Below the pieces are notes generated by a model that saw only the letters and a program-made list of their open reading frames with translations, did not search any database and had not been told where the DNA came from. Shown piece by piece: positions 1 to 5,609 of a stretch of 12,797 nt of DNA (positions within the stretch are counted from its first letter, which is position 1; each line of letters begins with the position of its first letter). Location of the stretch: assembly GCA_902489215.1 (NCBI GenBank), contig CABTZE010000046.1, forward strand, positions 1-12,797, in the 5' to 3' direction. This DNA is from an uncultured Brevibacterium sp. Lineage in GTDB: Bacteria; Actinomycetota; Actinomycetes; Actinomycetales; Brevibacteriaceae. The position numbers were made by a program, and so were the translations under genes.

Positions 1-60
1 GTGACGTCTATCGTCCGGCCCTTGCACGCCGGCTCGAGGAGCGGAGCTACCTGAAAACCG

Positions 61-231
61 CTAGTTCTGACCGTCTGCTTCGTCTCGTGGCTCTGATTCA
101 CACACCGATGTGTGTTCCTGACGCCGAGCTCGCCTAACCATCCAAATTACGGTTCCGATGATGACCAAGATGATAGCTATCACCAGGACAACCCCGAATA
201 TGTCGTATCCGTCTGGTACTAGAGGATTCAT
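61..231 (-). CDS. Small single-pass membrane protein, unknown function
   Basis: Reads as a 56-aa protein from an ATG at 231. Residues 11-31 are an uninterrupted hydrophobic segment rich in V, I and L. An arginine-rich stop-transfer stretch (residues 33-37, RRARR) and an acidic, polar tail follow. The charge pattern favours a short N-terminus outside and the tail inside. A purine-rich AAAGGA about a dozen bases upstream is a modest ribosome binding site. It begins 17 bases after the stop of the broken gene at 249-597, so the two were probably co-transcribed. Codons such as ATA, CTA and AGG and the lower GC differ from the rest of the window, suggesting recent acquisition. I do not recognise the family. 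A membrane-bound immunity or accessory peptide for the neighbouring small protein is possible but unproven. Confidence 0.5.
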   Translation of the reverse strand: MNPLVPDGYDIFGVVLVIAIILVIIGTVIWMVRRARRQEHTSVCESEPRDEADGQN

Positions 232-248
232 CTAGATCACGATTCCTT

Positions 249-597
249 TCAGGTCCACCCATTGAAGGTTACTTTGCCGCCGGCGTTGGCCTTAAGAGTC
301 TGATAGCCCTCGCGGGTCGACCAATTCATCCCCTTGATGGCCCCACGCTCAACGCGGACCTTGCATTTGAAGGTTGCCGTCGAGGACGTGAAGGCCTTGC
401 TCTGCTTGCTTACGGTCACGTTCTTGCCAGGCACGATGTTCTTGACGACCTGGCACCCATAATCGGTGATCTTGGTGATTTTACCCTTGTTGGACGAGTA
501 TTTCCCCCCTGACCTTCGTTTCAGTCAACTTGATGCCAGCGAACTTGAACCATTGCGTGCCCCAAACTGACCGGCCGACTGCAGCAGCAGTTTTCAT
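249..597 (-). pseudogene. Small beta-rich protein gene with a one-base frameshift
   Basis: An ATG at 597 has a good ribosome binding site (GGAG, 8-9 bases upstream). The frame runs to residue 38 and stops at 481-483. Just before that, the + strand has six C at 504-509. With five, the frame continues unbroken through a lysine- and threonine-rich sequence to the stop at 249, giving about 115 aa. The frame after the shift is open and similar in composition to the first part, so this is one gene with a one-base insertion or a sequencing error, rather than two genes. The product has two cysteines (in GCQV and FKCKV), many K/T/V residues typical of beta strands, and ends in NGWT. No hydrophobic signal peptide is visible at this start. 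GC is lower than in the operon beyond. I do not recognise the family. Programmed frameshifting is possible but less likely. Confidence 0.55.
504..509. other. Homopolymer at frameshift site
   Basis: A run of six C on the + strand (six G in the coding direction) sits exactly where the reading frame of the gene at 249-597 must change. Removing one base restores a continuous frame. Such runs are typical sites of both replication slippage and sequencing error. Confidence 0.7.
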
Positions 598-705
598 ATT
601 CTTTTCTCCGGTGTGCAAGTAGACGCCAATAGAGCGCCGGATGTGTCGACATCAAACTGTCCTTCACCCTGTCTGCACTTTAGATTGCGACTCTGGTCTG
701 TTGCA

Positions 706-721
706 TACCTCAAACGAGGTA
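706..721. repeat. 6-bp stem, AAAC loop hairpin
   Basis: TACCTC at 706-711 and GAGGTA at 716-721 are exact reverse complements separated by four bases. It is a small hairpin immediately upstream of the larger structure at 753-803. Confidence 0.5.
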
Positions 722-752
722 AAACCGCTTCGGAAGGTTGTGCTGGCAGGTG

Positions 753-803
753 AGACGTGTCACACGTTTGGCTGTGACAGGGCGTCTATCTCGCTGCCAA
801 ACG
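753..803. ncRNA. Candidate bulged hairpin with loop-pairing pseudoknot
   Basis: AGACG-TGTCACA at 753-764 pairs with TGTGACA (773-779) and CGTCT (783-787). That gives 12 base pairs with a three-base bulge (780-782) and an eight-base loop (765-772, CGTTTGGC). The whole loop is the exact reverse complement of 796-803 (GCCAAACG), nine bases beyond the stem, so a pseudoknot or an alternative pairing is possible. The pairing works on either strand. No known RNA family was recognised, no promoter is evident, and nothing here shows that it is transcribed. It could instead be a DNA-level palindrome such as a recombination or protein-binding site. Confidence 0.35.
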
Positions 804-819
804 CCTGTGGCGCACCGAC

Positions 820-832
820 GCGCGCATCGCGC
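820..832. repeat. GC-only 5-bp hairpin
   Basis: GCGCG at 820-824 and CGCGC at 828-832 flank a three-base loop (CAT). Alone it could easily be chance in GC-rich DNA. It is listed as part of the inverted-repeat cluster. Confidence 0.3.
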
Positions 833-918
833 AGATGCACTACACCCCCACGACGGGGTCGTCGACCTCGCCACCGTTGGTCATCACGAGGGGGCCTTCG
901 TCACCGACGGCTAGGCGG

Positions 919-951
919 CCGAGGTGGCGTGGTCCCATCGAGCCACCTCGG
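919..951. repeat. Perfect 10-bp inverted repeat, 13-bp spacer
   Basis: CCGAGGTGGC at 919-928 and GCCACCTCGG at 942-951 are exact reverse complements. No T-run follows on either strand, so it does not look like a standard intrinsic terminator. An operator-like site or part of the structured region are alternatives. Confidence 0.5.
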
Positions 952-966
952 GAGCGTTCCGCACCT

Positions 967-1038
967 GCTCGCATTCACGAGCCACAGCGAGCGAAGGACC
1001 GAGGCTATCCCCACGCCGGACTTCACTCACGGCTCGTG
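967..1038. repeat. Overlapping inverted repeats
   Basis: GCTCG (967-971) and CGAGC (978-982) form a short hairpin. CACGAGCC (976-983) is also an exact reverse complement of GGCTCGTG (1031-1038), and the latter contains its own small CACG/CGTG palindrome (1028-1038). These pairings are mutually exclusive alternatives. Function is unknown. Confidence 0.35.
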
Positions 1039-1095
1039 GGAGCGACGGCCAGACAGGGGCTAGATTGACTTTCGGGACATAGCGCGCCTGAAAGG

Positions 1096-1118
1096 CGTGG
1101 CCCCTGGTCGGCGCCACG
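1096..1118 (-). terminator. Weak candidate terminator of the seven-gene operon
   Basis: CGTGGC at 1096-1101 pairs with GCCACG at 1113-1118 across an 11-base loop, beginning six bases after the transglycosylase stop codon. In the direction of transcription the stem is followed only by a short CCTTTC, so any termination would be weak or factor-assisted. No better candidate is seen downstream. Confidence 0.3.
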
Positions 1119-1123
1119 TCGGG

Positions 1124-1909
1124 TCAGAAGTTAGGAGTCACCTGCCGACCCACGCGCACTTCGCCCGAAGCAGCGTCAGTGCCGGCTTTGTTCGCCGCCT
1201 GCCACACCGCATTCACATAGGCCTCATCGGGGTTGTAGGAGAAAACCGCCTTCGTCCACTCCTCCGGTGTCGTGATGCTGCGCTCGGCGCACAGGTAGGC
1301 TGCGGCTGTCACGGCCGCATCGTCATAGCTGTGCGGGTCTTTCTTACCGTCACCGTTGGCATCGACTGCCATCTTGTCCCACACGCTGGGCAGGAACTGC
1401 ATGGGTCCGACCGCCCGATCGTGCTCATTGTCCCCGTCGAGCCGTCCCCCGTCGGTGTCGGTGATGACAGCCGTGCCGCGCACAGAGCCGTCGAGCTTCG
1501 GCCCGAAGATCTCCGGCCCCACCACCCCGGTGTCATCGACGGCGGACCCGCCGATGGTGCCGTGGGCTGTTTCGACGAACCCGATGCCCGCCAGCGTCGT
1601 CCATCCCAAACCGCATTCGGGGTGTTCCCTGCCTGCCCACGCTTCGGCGGTCACGTAGGACTGCAGAGCGCGTACGGGTATCCCGGTCTTTTCGGCTGCT
1701 GCTGTCAGCCATGGCGATTCGAGCTGTGGCGGCTGAGGGCTCTGCTGTTCCTCAGCCGGGAGGTCAGGTGATTCGGGGCGCTCCGGCACTGGTGGTGGAG
1801 TCGAGTGGGGCGCGGAGTCATCGTTCTGCAGCTGAACGACCAGAAGGCCGCCCAGCACAAGGCTTGCGATTCCGAGCAGGGCGCACACAACGGCTGTCGC
1901 GTGCTTCAT
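1124..1909 (-). CDS. Membrane-anchored lytic transglycosylase
   Basis: A 261-aa protein predicted to cleave peptidoglycan glycan strands at the outer face of the membrane. Residues 5-26 form a hydrophobic signal anchor. A proline/glutamate-rich linker (about 35-66) follows, then a catalytic domain of the actinobacterial SLT_2/MltB-like type (about 66-245). The likely catalytic glutamate is E113 in GIGFVETAHG. The family block DRAVGPMQF is at 164-172, followed by an aspartate-rich loop (D183-D191, DANGDGKKD) that resembles a calcium-binding loop and is common in this family. The ATG at 1909 overlaps the upstream gene's stop (ATGA), so it is translationally coupled as the last gene of the surface transporter operon. 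I infer that it remodels the wall to admit or position the surface proteins. It could also be a general muralytic enzyme that merely shares the operon. Confidence 0.85.
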   Translation of the reverse strand: MKHATAVVCALLGIASLVLGGLLVVQLQNDDSAPHSTPPPVPERPESPDLPAEEQQSPQPPQLESPWLTAAAEKTGIPVRALQSYVTAEAWAGREHPECGLGWTTLAGIGFVETAHGTIGGSAVDDTGVVGPEIFGPKLDGSVRGTAVITDTDGGRLDGDNEHDRAVGPMQFLPSVWDKMAVDANGDGKKDPHSYDDAAVTAAAYLCAERSITTPEEWTKAVFSYNPDEAYVNAVWQAANKAGTDAASGEVRVGRQVTPNF

Positions 1910-3123
1910 CGGCGCCTCCGCGTCAGGATGCCGATGGGCACGGCAAGCAGAACCCCTCCGAGGCCGAAGGCACCGCCTGCCACCAGCCACAGCAGCGGCG
2001 AGCGCTGCGCCTGTCGCTGCTGTGGCTGGACTGCCTGCGGAGCAGCGGCGGCTGACACCAGGCTGTAGGCGCCTTCGCAGCGTTCGAGCGCTGTATCGAC
2101 CGCACTGCCTTTGTCGGAGCGCAGTTCGCCCACGCTCACGTTGAGCTTCGCGTCTTTTCCGTCGATCCGCAGGCCGAGCGTGTATTGGCCCGGCTGTGAG
2201 AAGCTCAGCGTCGGCATCATCGTGCTCTGCGCGGGCACTGAGAAGCTTTCGCCCTCGTGGGCCAGGAGCTCTTCTGCGCCGACCGGGTCGATTGTCAGCA
2301 GCGAGACGCTGCCGGGGCCGTCGACTTCGGACAGCTCAATCTGCTTGTCCGCATCGCCGGCCGTGAACTGCAGCTGCGGGCTGCCTGGCAGACCCGTGCG
2401 CCACTCCCCCTGCTGCTTGGCGTCTGCGGCAATTCCCATTGCCGTGGCGCTCTCTGCTTCGACGATTCCGCTTCGAATGGTGCGGGCATCGCCGTCGCAC
2501 ATCATCGCGTAGGCCGGCAGGGCTTCGGGGAGGGTTGGTTTTTCGTCGGTTGTTCCGGTTTCCCAAGAGGGCGTCGCGCGAAACTGCGGGGGCGGCGGTT
2601 CGTCACCGGGGTTCTTTCCTTGACTCTGATCGTCTGGCGAGGTGGAGCTGGACTGCTCTTCTGGCTCGTCCAGGTGGTCCTTGTGTGGGGGCTGGCCCGG
2701 CTGGCCGACCGAGGGAAGCGAATCGATGGAATCCGGGCAGTCAATGTCAGCTTCTGGCCCAAGTGCGGATCGCTGACCCAGGAGGACTTTTTCCACGCGA
2801 GGGCTGGTGCGATCACCGTCGCGAACCGCAATGCAGTACACACCGGCGGGACCGGTGACGGGCACCTCGAGGGCCCCTCCGTGTGTCCAGTGTGCTGTCA
2901 GGGGCACGGGCCTTTCGAGAATGCGCAGCGCTTCGGCGTCGGCGAAGCTCAGCTCGCCATCGGAGATGACGGCTCTTCCGGCGGCGGGAAAGTCGACGGT
3001 TCCTCCCGTCTTCCCCTCAACGCGGATCTGCGCTTCGCCTTTCGGTTCGGCAGCGGCGGCCGTCCCAGGGGCGAGCACAGCGAGAGCACACGCAGCAGCA
3101 ACAGCCCAGCGGCACATCGTCAT
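1906..3123 (-). CDS. Secreted membrane-anchored surface protein with degenerate anchored-repeat domain
   Basis: A 405-aa protein starting at the ATG at 3123, which overlaps the permease stop (ATGA). Residues 1-25 are a signal peptide with a TAAAA cleavage region. An N-terminal beta-rich part (about 30-115) leads to a charged, Pro/Ser/Asp-rich linker (about 135-185). A second folded part (about 200-335) resembles the C-terminal half of the repeats in neighbouring genes: GPGSVSLL at 269-276 and SFSQPGQYTL at 307-316 match the GPGKVSLF and FTKPGxY positions. The HxHxxW histidines are absent here; the corresponding stretch (about 298-307) has none. A transmembrane helix (376-400) ends in TRRRR, with no LPxTG motif, so it is membrane- rather than wall-anchored. 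I infer a structural or partner role without metal binding. The assignment to the repeat family is by eye from a divergent match. Confidence 0.7.
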   Translation of the reverse strand: MTMCRWAVAAACALAVLAPGTAAAAEPKGEAQIRVEGKTGGTVDFPAAGRAVISDGELSFADAEALRILERPVPLTAHWTHGGALEVPVTGPAGVYCIAVRDGDRTSPRVEKVLLGQRSALGPEADIDCPDSIDSLPSVGQPGQPPHKDHLDEPEEQSSSTSPDDQSQGKNPGDEPPPPQFRATPSWETGTTDEKPTLPEALPAYAMMCDGDARTIRSGIVEAESATAMGIAADAKQQGEWRTGLPGSPQLQFTAGDADKQIELSEVDGPGSVSLLTIDPVGAEELLAHEGESFSVPAQSTMMPTLSFSQPGQYTLGLRIDGKDAKLNVSVGELRSDKGSAVDTALERCEGAYSLVSAAAAPQAVQPQQRQAQRSPLLWLVAGGAFGLGGVLLAVPIGILTRRRR

Positions 3124-3971
3124 GCGGACCTCAACCGGAAGATGAGTCCGTGGCGCGGAGCCGCCAGCCATGCCACACAGAAGAGTGCGGTGAGCACAAG
3201 AACGATTGTGCCGCCGACCGGGGTGTCAAGAGTCCAGGACAGCCACAGGCCGATGAACGCTGACACCGCACCGATGGTCGGTGCGAGAACGAACATGACT
3301 GACAGACGCTCTGTCAGCATCCGGGCGGCAGCGGCGGGCGTGATGAGCAGGCCGAGCACCAGGATGTTGCCGACCGTCTGAATGGAGAAGACGACGGCCA
3401 GTGTTACGCACACGTAGAGCAGCATGTCGATCCAGAACACGCGAATGCCCTGCACGGCGGCGAACTCTCGGTCGAGGCTGACGGCGACGAGCTGCTGGTG
3501 GAAAACCGCCAACAGCACCGCAATAAAAGCTCCGACCGCCGCGACGACCACGAGGTCGCGCACCGGAACACCCGTCAGGGAGCCGAACAGAAAGTCGGTG
3601 AGTGATCCCGCGTATCCGGGTGCCCGGGAGATGATGACGATGCCCAGGCCGAAGGCCGCCACGAGGAACACACCAATGACGGAGTCTTCCCGCAGTCTGC
3701 GCAGCTGTGACACCACGGCGACGGCCAGCGAGGTGACCAGTCCCGCAATGATTCCGCCGAGCGCGAGGTCGGCTCCGATGACGAAGGCCGTGGCCAGTCC
3801 GGGGAAGACGGCGTGCGAAACGGCATCGCCGATGAAGCTCATCCCGCGCAGCACAACGTAGGTGCCGACGATTCCGCACAGTGCTGCGGCAAGGACGGCC
3901 ATGGCGAGCGCACGGGGCAGGAACGCCAGCTGCGGGTTGAACAGGTCGGTGAAGAAGTCCAGGGGCGTCAC
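3120..3971 (-). CDS. Anchored repeat-type ABC transporter permease (ABC-3/ZnuB-like)
   Basis: A 283-aa polytopic membrane protein of the ABC-3 family (ZnuB/MntB type), the permease for metal-ion uptake by ABC importers. About eight hydrophobic segments are visible, the first near 20-40 and the last near 252-271. Two family blocks stand out: GDAVSHAVFPG at 48-58, and GNILVLGLLITPAAAARML at 201-219, which matches the conserved VGxLLVxALLIxPAATA stretch. The GTG start at 3971 overlaps the ATPase stop by four bases (GTGTGA). An ATG further upstream would lie deep inside the ATPase gene and adds an unlikely basic N-terminus. It should pair with the ATPase at 3968-4690 and the lipoprotein at 5606-7141. 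It corresponds to the family named anch_rpt_perm (TIGR03770) by context; the substrate (zinc, manganese or another metal) cannot be read from the sequence. Confidence 0.9.
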   Translation of the reverse strand: MTPLDFFTDLFNPQLAFLPRALAMAVLAAALCGIVGTYVVLRGMSFIGDAVSHAVFPGLATAFVIGADLALGGIIAGLVTSLAVAVVSQLRRLREDSVIGVFLVAAFGLGIVIISRAPGYAGSLTDFLFGSLTGVPVRDLVVVAAVGAFIAVLLAVFHQQLVAVSLDREFAAVQGIRVFWIDMLLYVCVTLAVVFSIQTVGNILVLGLLITPAAAARMLTERLSVMFVLAPTIGAVSAFIGLWLSWTLDTPVGGTIVLVLTALFCVAWLAAPRHGLIFRLRSA

Positions 3972-4690
3972 ACTGCCTCCAGAAGGGAGGATGTCGCGTC
4001 GATGCCGAAGACGTCGGCCCACAGTTCACGGCTGCGGATGTCCTCTGTCGCGCCGTGTGCGCGCACGGTTCCATCGAACAGCACACAGTGGGAGCAGGTG
4101 CGCAGGGCCGCCGGCAGGTCGTGGGTGGACATGAAGATGGCGGTGCCGTTGCTGGCGAGGTCGGTGAAGACCTCGGTGAGGAACTCCTGTGTCGGCATGT
4201 CGACTCCGGTGAACGGTTCGTCAAGCAGGAGAACATCGGCTCCTCCCACGAGTGCGCGCGCTACGAGAACACGCTGTTTCTGCCCACCCGAGAGCGCACC
4301 GACGGGCCGGTCGGCGAAGTCGGCGAGGTGGACGTGAGCCAGCGCCTTGTCGACCGCTCGGTAGTGCTCGACCGGCCGCAGCAGGCGCCTGGGCAGCCCC
4401 GTCATGACGGCTGTGGCCACCGTGACGGGGAAGTCCCACGCGAAGGACTGGTGCTGCGGCACGTAGCCGGGGCGGTTCTTCCTGGAGATCGGCTTGCTGT
4501 TGACCGTGATGGTTCCAGTAGACGGGATGGTGCCGAGGATGGACCGCAGCAGGGTTGTTTTGCCAGCACCGTTGGGTCCCAGCAGCGCGGTGAACTCCCC
4601 GGCCCGGATCTCAAGGTCGGCACCGCGGACGATTGTCCGCCCACCCAGTGAGGCCGTGACCCCGTCAAGTGTCAGCAGCGGTTCACTCAC
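3968..4690 (-). CDS. Anchored repeat-type ABC transporter ATP-binding subunit
   Basis: A 240-aa cytoplasmic ATPase with all motifs of an ABC nucleotide-binding domain: Walker A GPNGAGKT (38-45), Q-loop glutamine (Q79 in VPQH), signature LSGGQ (133-137), Walker B VLLLDEP (153-159) and switch histidine H190. The length and the YVPQ...FDFP-like region (76-88) fit metal-uptake ATPases of the ZnuC/MntB class. Translation most likely starts at the GTG at 4690, giving MSEPLLTLDGV and an eight-base overlap with the upstream gene's stop. The open frame extends further upstream, but those residues are the out-of-frame shadow of that gene. It powers import through the permease encoded next. It corresponds to anch_rpt_ABC (TIGR03771) by context. 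Confidence 0.92.
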   Translation of the reverse strand: MSEPLLTLDGVTASLGGRTIVRGADLEIRAGEFTALLGPNGAGKTTLLRSILGTIPSTGTITVNSKPISRKNRPGYVPQHQSFAWDFPVTVATAVMTGLPRRLLRPVEHYRAVDKALAHVHLADFADRPVGALSGGQKQRVLVARALVGGADVLLLDEPFTGVDMPTQEFLTEVFTDLASNGTAIFMSTHDLPAALRTCSHCVLFDGTVRAHGATEDIRSRELWADVFGIDATSSLLEAV

Positions 4691-5609
4691 GGCGGTCACC
4701 TGCGGCCCTGCGGCGTCGGTTGATGACGGCGATGACGGTGAAGAAAACAGCGGCGAGCACTGCAACAGCGCCGATGCCGATGGCGATGAGAACCGCCGGG
4801 TCGGCGCCCTCAGCGGCAGCGTCTGCCTGCTGTGCGCTGTCTTGTTCGTCCGATGCCGGCTGCGTGGCTTCTGCCTGTGCTGCTTCCTTGGGGTCGGCAT
4901 CATCGCCGACGGCCAGCCGGATCGTCTGCGTGTCTTCGCTCGTGGTGCCGTCGCTGCGCTTGGAGCTCAGGCTGACAGTGACCAGGTAGGTTCCTGGTTT
5001 CGTGAAGACCCAGTTGGCGTGCGTGTGGGTGTTGAGGTCGACGCCTACGTCGGCTGCTTTGTCTGCTGTCCACAGAACATCGGGTTCGCCGAAATCGCCG
5101 TTCTGCAGGAACAGGCTCACCTTGCCCGGTCCCTGTGCGCCGGTGAAGCGCAGGGTGACGTTGTCAACCGCGCCGTCGAGGAATGCGGGGTCCTGCGTGT
5201 TCCAGCCCAGCCACGGCACTCCGGGCTGTTCGACCTGGGGAATGATCCACACGTCCTCCCCGGTCGAGGCGCCGGTGAAGTCGTACTGGTCTCCTTCTGG
5301 GATCTGTGTCTTGGCGGTGTCGCCGACTTGGAGGACGAGGTCATCCAGGTGCCGCCACACGGGCGTGCTTTCGGTGTCATCGCGTGCCGCGAACACCAGT
5401 CCGTCCTGGGTGACCTTCGGTCCCAGATCGATGTGGCCTTCTGAGCGCACGACCTGCTCGCTGCCGAAGGCTTCGTCACTGGTGACGTTCTGCTGCAGTC
5501 CGTCTTGGCCGCCGTCGGCTGGTGCAGCTGATGCTGATGTTCCGCTGGCGACGATGGCTGCGGTCATGGCGGCGGCGAGGATGCCTGAGAGTCTCTTTGC
5601 GATGTTCAT
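4683..5609 (-). CDS. Membrane-anchored surface protein with one anchored-repeat (choice-of-anchor M) domain
   Basis: A 308-aa protein with a signal peptide (1-29, SASAA cleavage region). It has one complete surface-repeat module, from GHIDLG at 58-63 through VPWLGWNTQD at 131-140 to THTHANWVFTKPGTY at 194-208. The HxH pair is H195/H197, followed by W200. A Glu/Ala/Gln-rich spacer (240-268) precedes a transmembrane helix (271-297) and an RRRR tail. No LPxTG motif is present, so it stays in the membrane at the base of the wall. The ATG at 5609 overlaps the stop of the substrate-binding gene (ATGA). The module matches the domain described as TIGR03769. I infer that it bridges the wall-anchored protein and the lipoprotein, perhaps handing over a metal ion through the histidine pair. 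Confidence 0.85.
   Translation of the reverse strand: MNIAKRLSGILAAAMTAAIVASGTSASAAPADGGQDGLQQNVTSDEAFGSEQVVRSEGHIDLGPKVTQDGLVFAARDDTESTPVWRHLDDLVLQVGDTAKTQIPEGDQYDFTGASTGEDVWIIPQVEQPGVPWLGWNTQDPAFLDGAVDNVTLRFTGAQGPGKVSLFLQNGDFGEPDVLWTADKAADVGVDLNTHTHANWVFTKPGTYLVTVSLSSKRSDGTTSEDTQTIRLAVGDDADPKEAAQAEATQPASDEQDSAQQADAAAEGADPAVLIAIGIGAVAVLAAVFFTVIAVINRRRRAAGDRRE

Larger units (their letters stand above)
598..1123. other. Gene-free region rich in inverted repeats
   Basis: No frame here looks like a real gene: the open stretches on either strand are rich in R, P and S and lack a credible start or recognisable motif. The stretch instead holds a series of perfect or nearly perfect inverted repeats at 706-721, 753-787, 765-803, 820-832, 919-951, 967-982, 976-1038 and 1096-1118. 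It separates the low-GC small-gene pair from the end of the large operon. It could be a structured RNA locus, a decayed mobile-element end, or a mixture. Confidence 0.5.

Noticed and set aside
758..779. TGTCACA-N8-TGTGACA as a CRP/GlxR-type operator
   Set aside because: The half-sites are in the opposite order to the TGTGA-N6-TCACA consensus, and the spacer length differs. A hairpin explains it better.
641..1079. Plus-strand frames that could be a decayed gene, including a stretch reading HPHDGVVDLATVGHHEGAFVTDG before a TAG at 910-912
   Set aside because: It looks mildly protein-like, but it is interrupted by stops, needs frameshifts to extend, and matches no family I recognise. It is not strong enough to call a pseudogene.
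2257..3381. Long plus-strand open frame of 374 codons
   Set aside because: It lies antisense to the surface-protein and permease genes, has no family motif or credible ribosome binding site, and is explained by GC-rich third positions of the real genes.
3226..4236. Minus-strand open frame of 336 codons overlapping permease and ATPase
   Set aside because: It is in a different frame from the well-supported ABC genes and is rich in R, H and P without motifs.
4494..5444. Plus-strand open frame of 316 codons
   Set aside because: Antisense to the ATPase and stalk-protein genes, whose motifs are unmistakable. Its composition has no recognisable domain.
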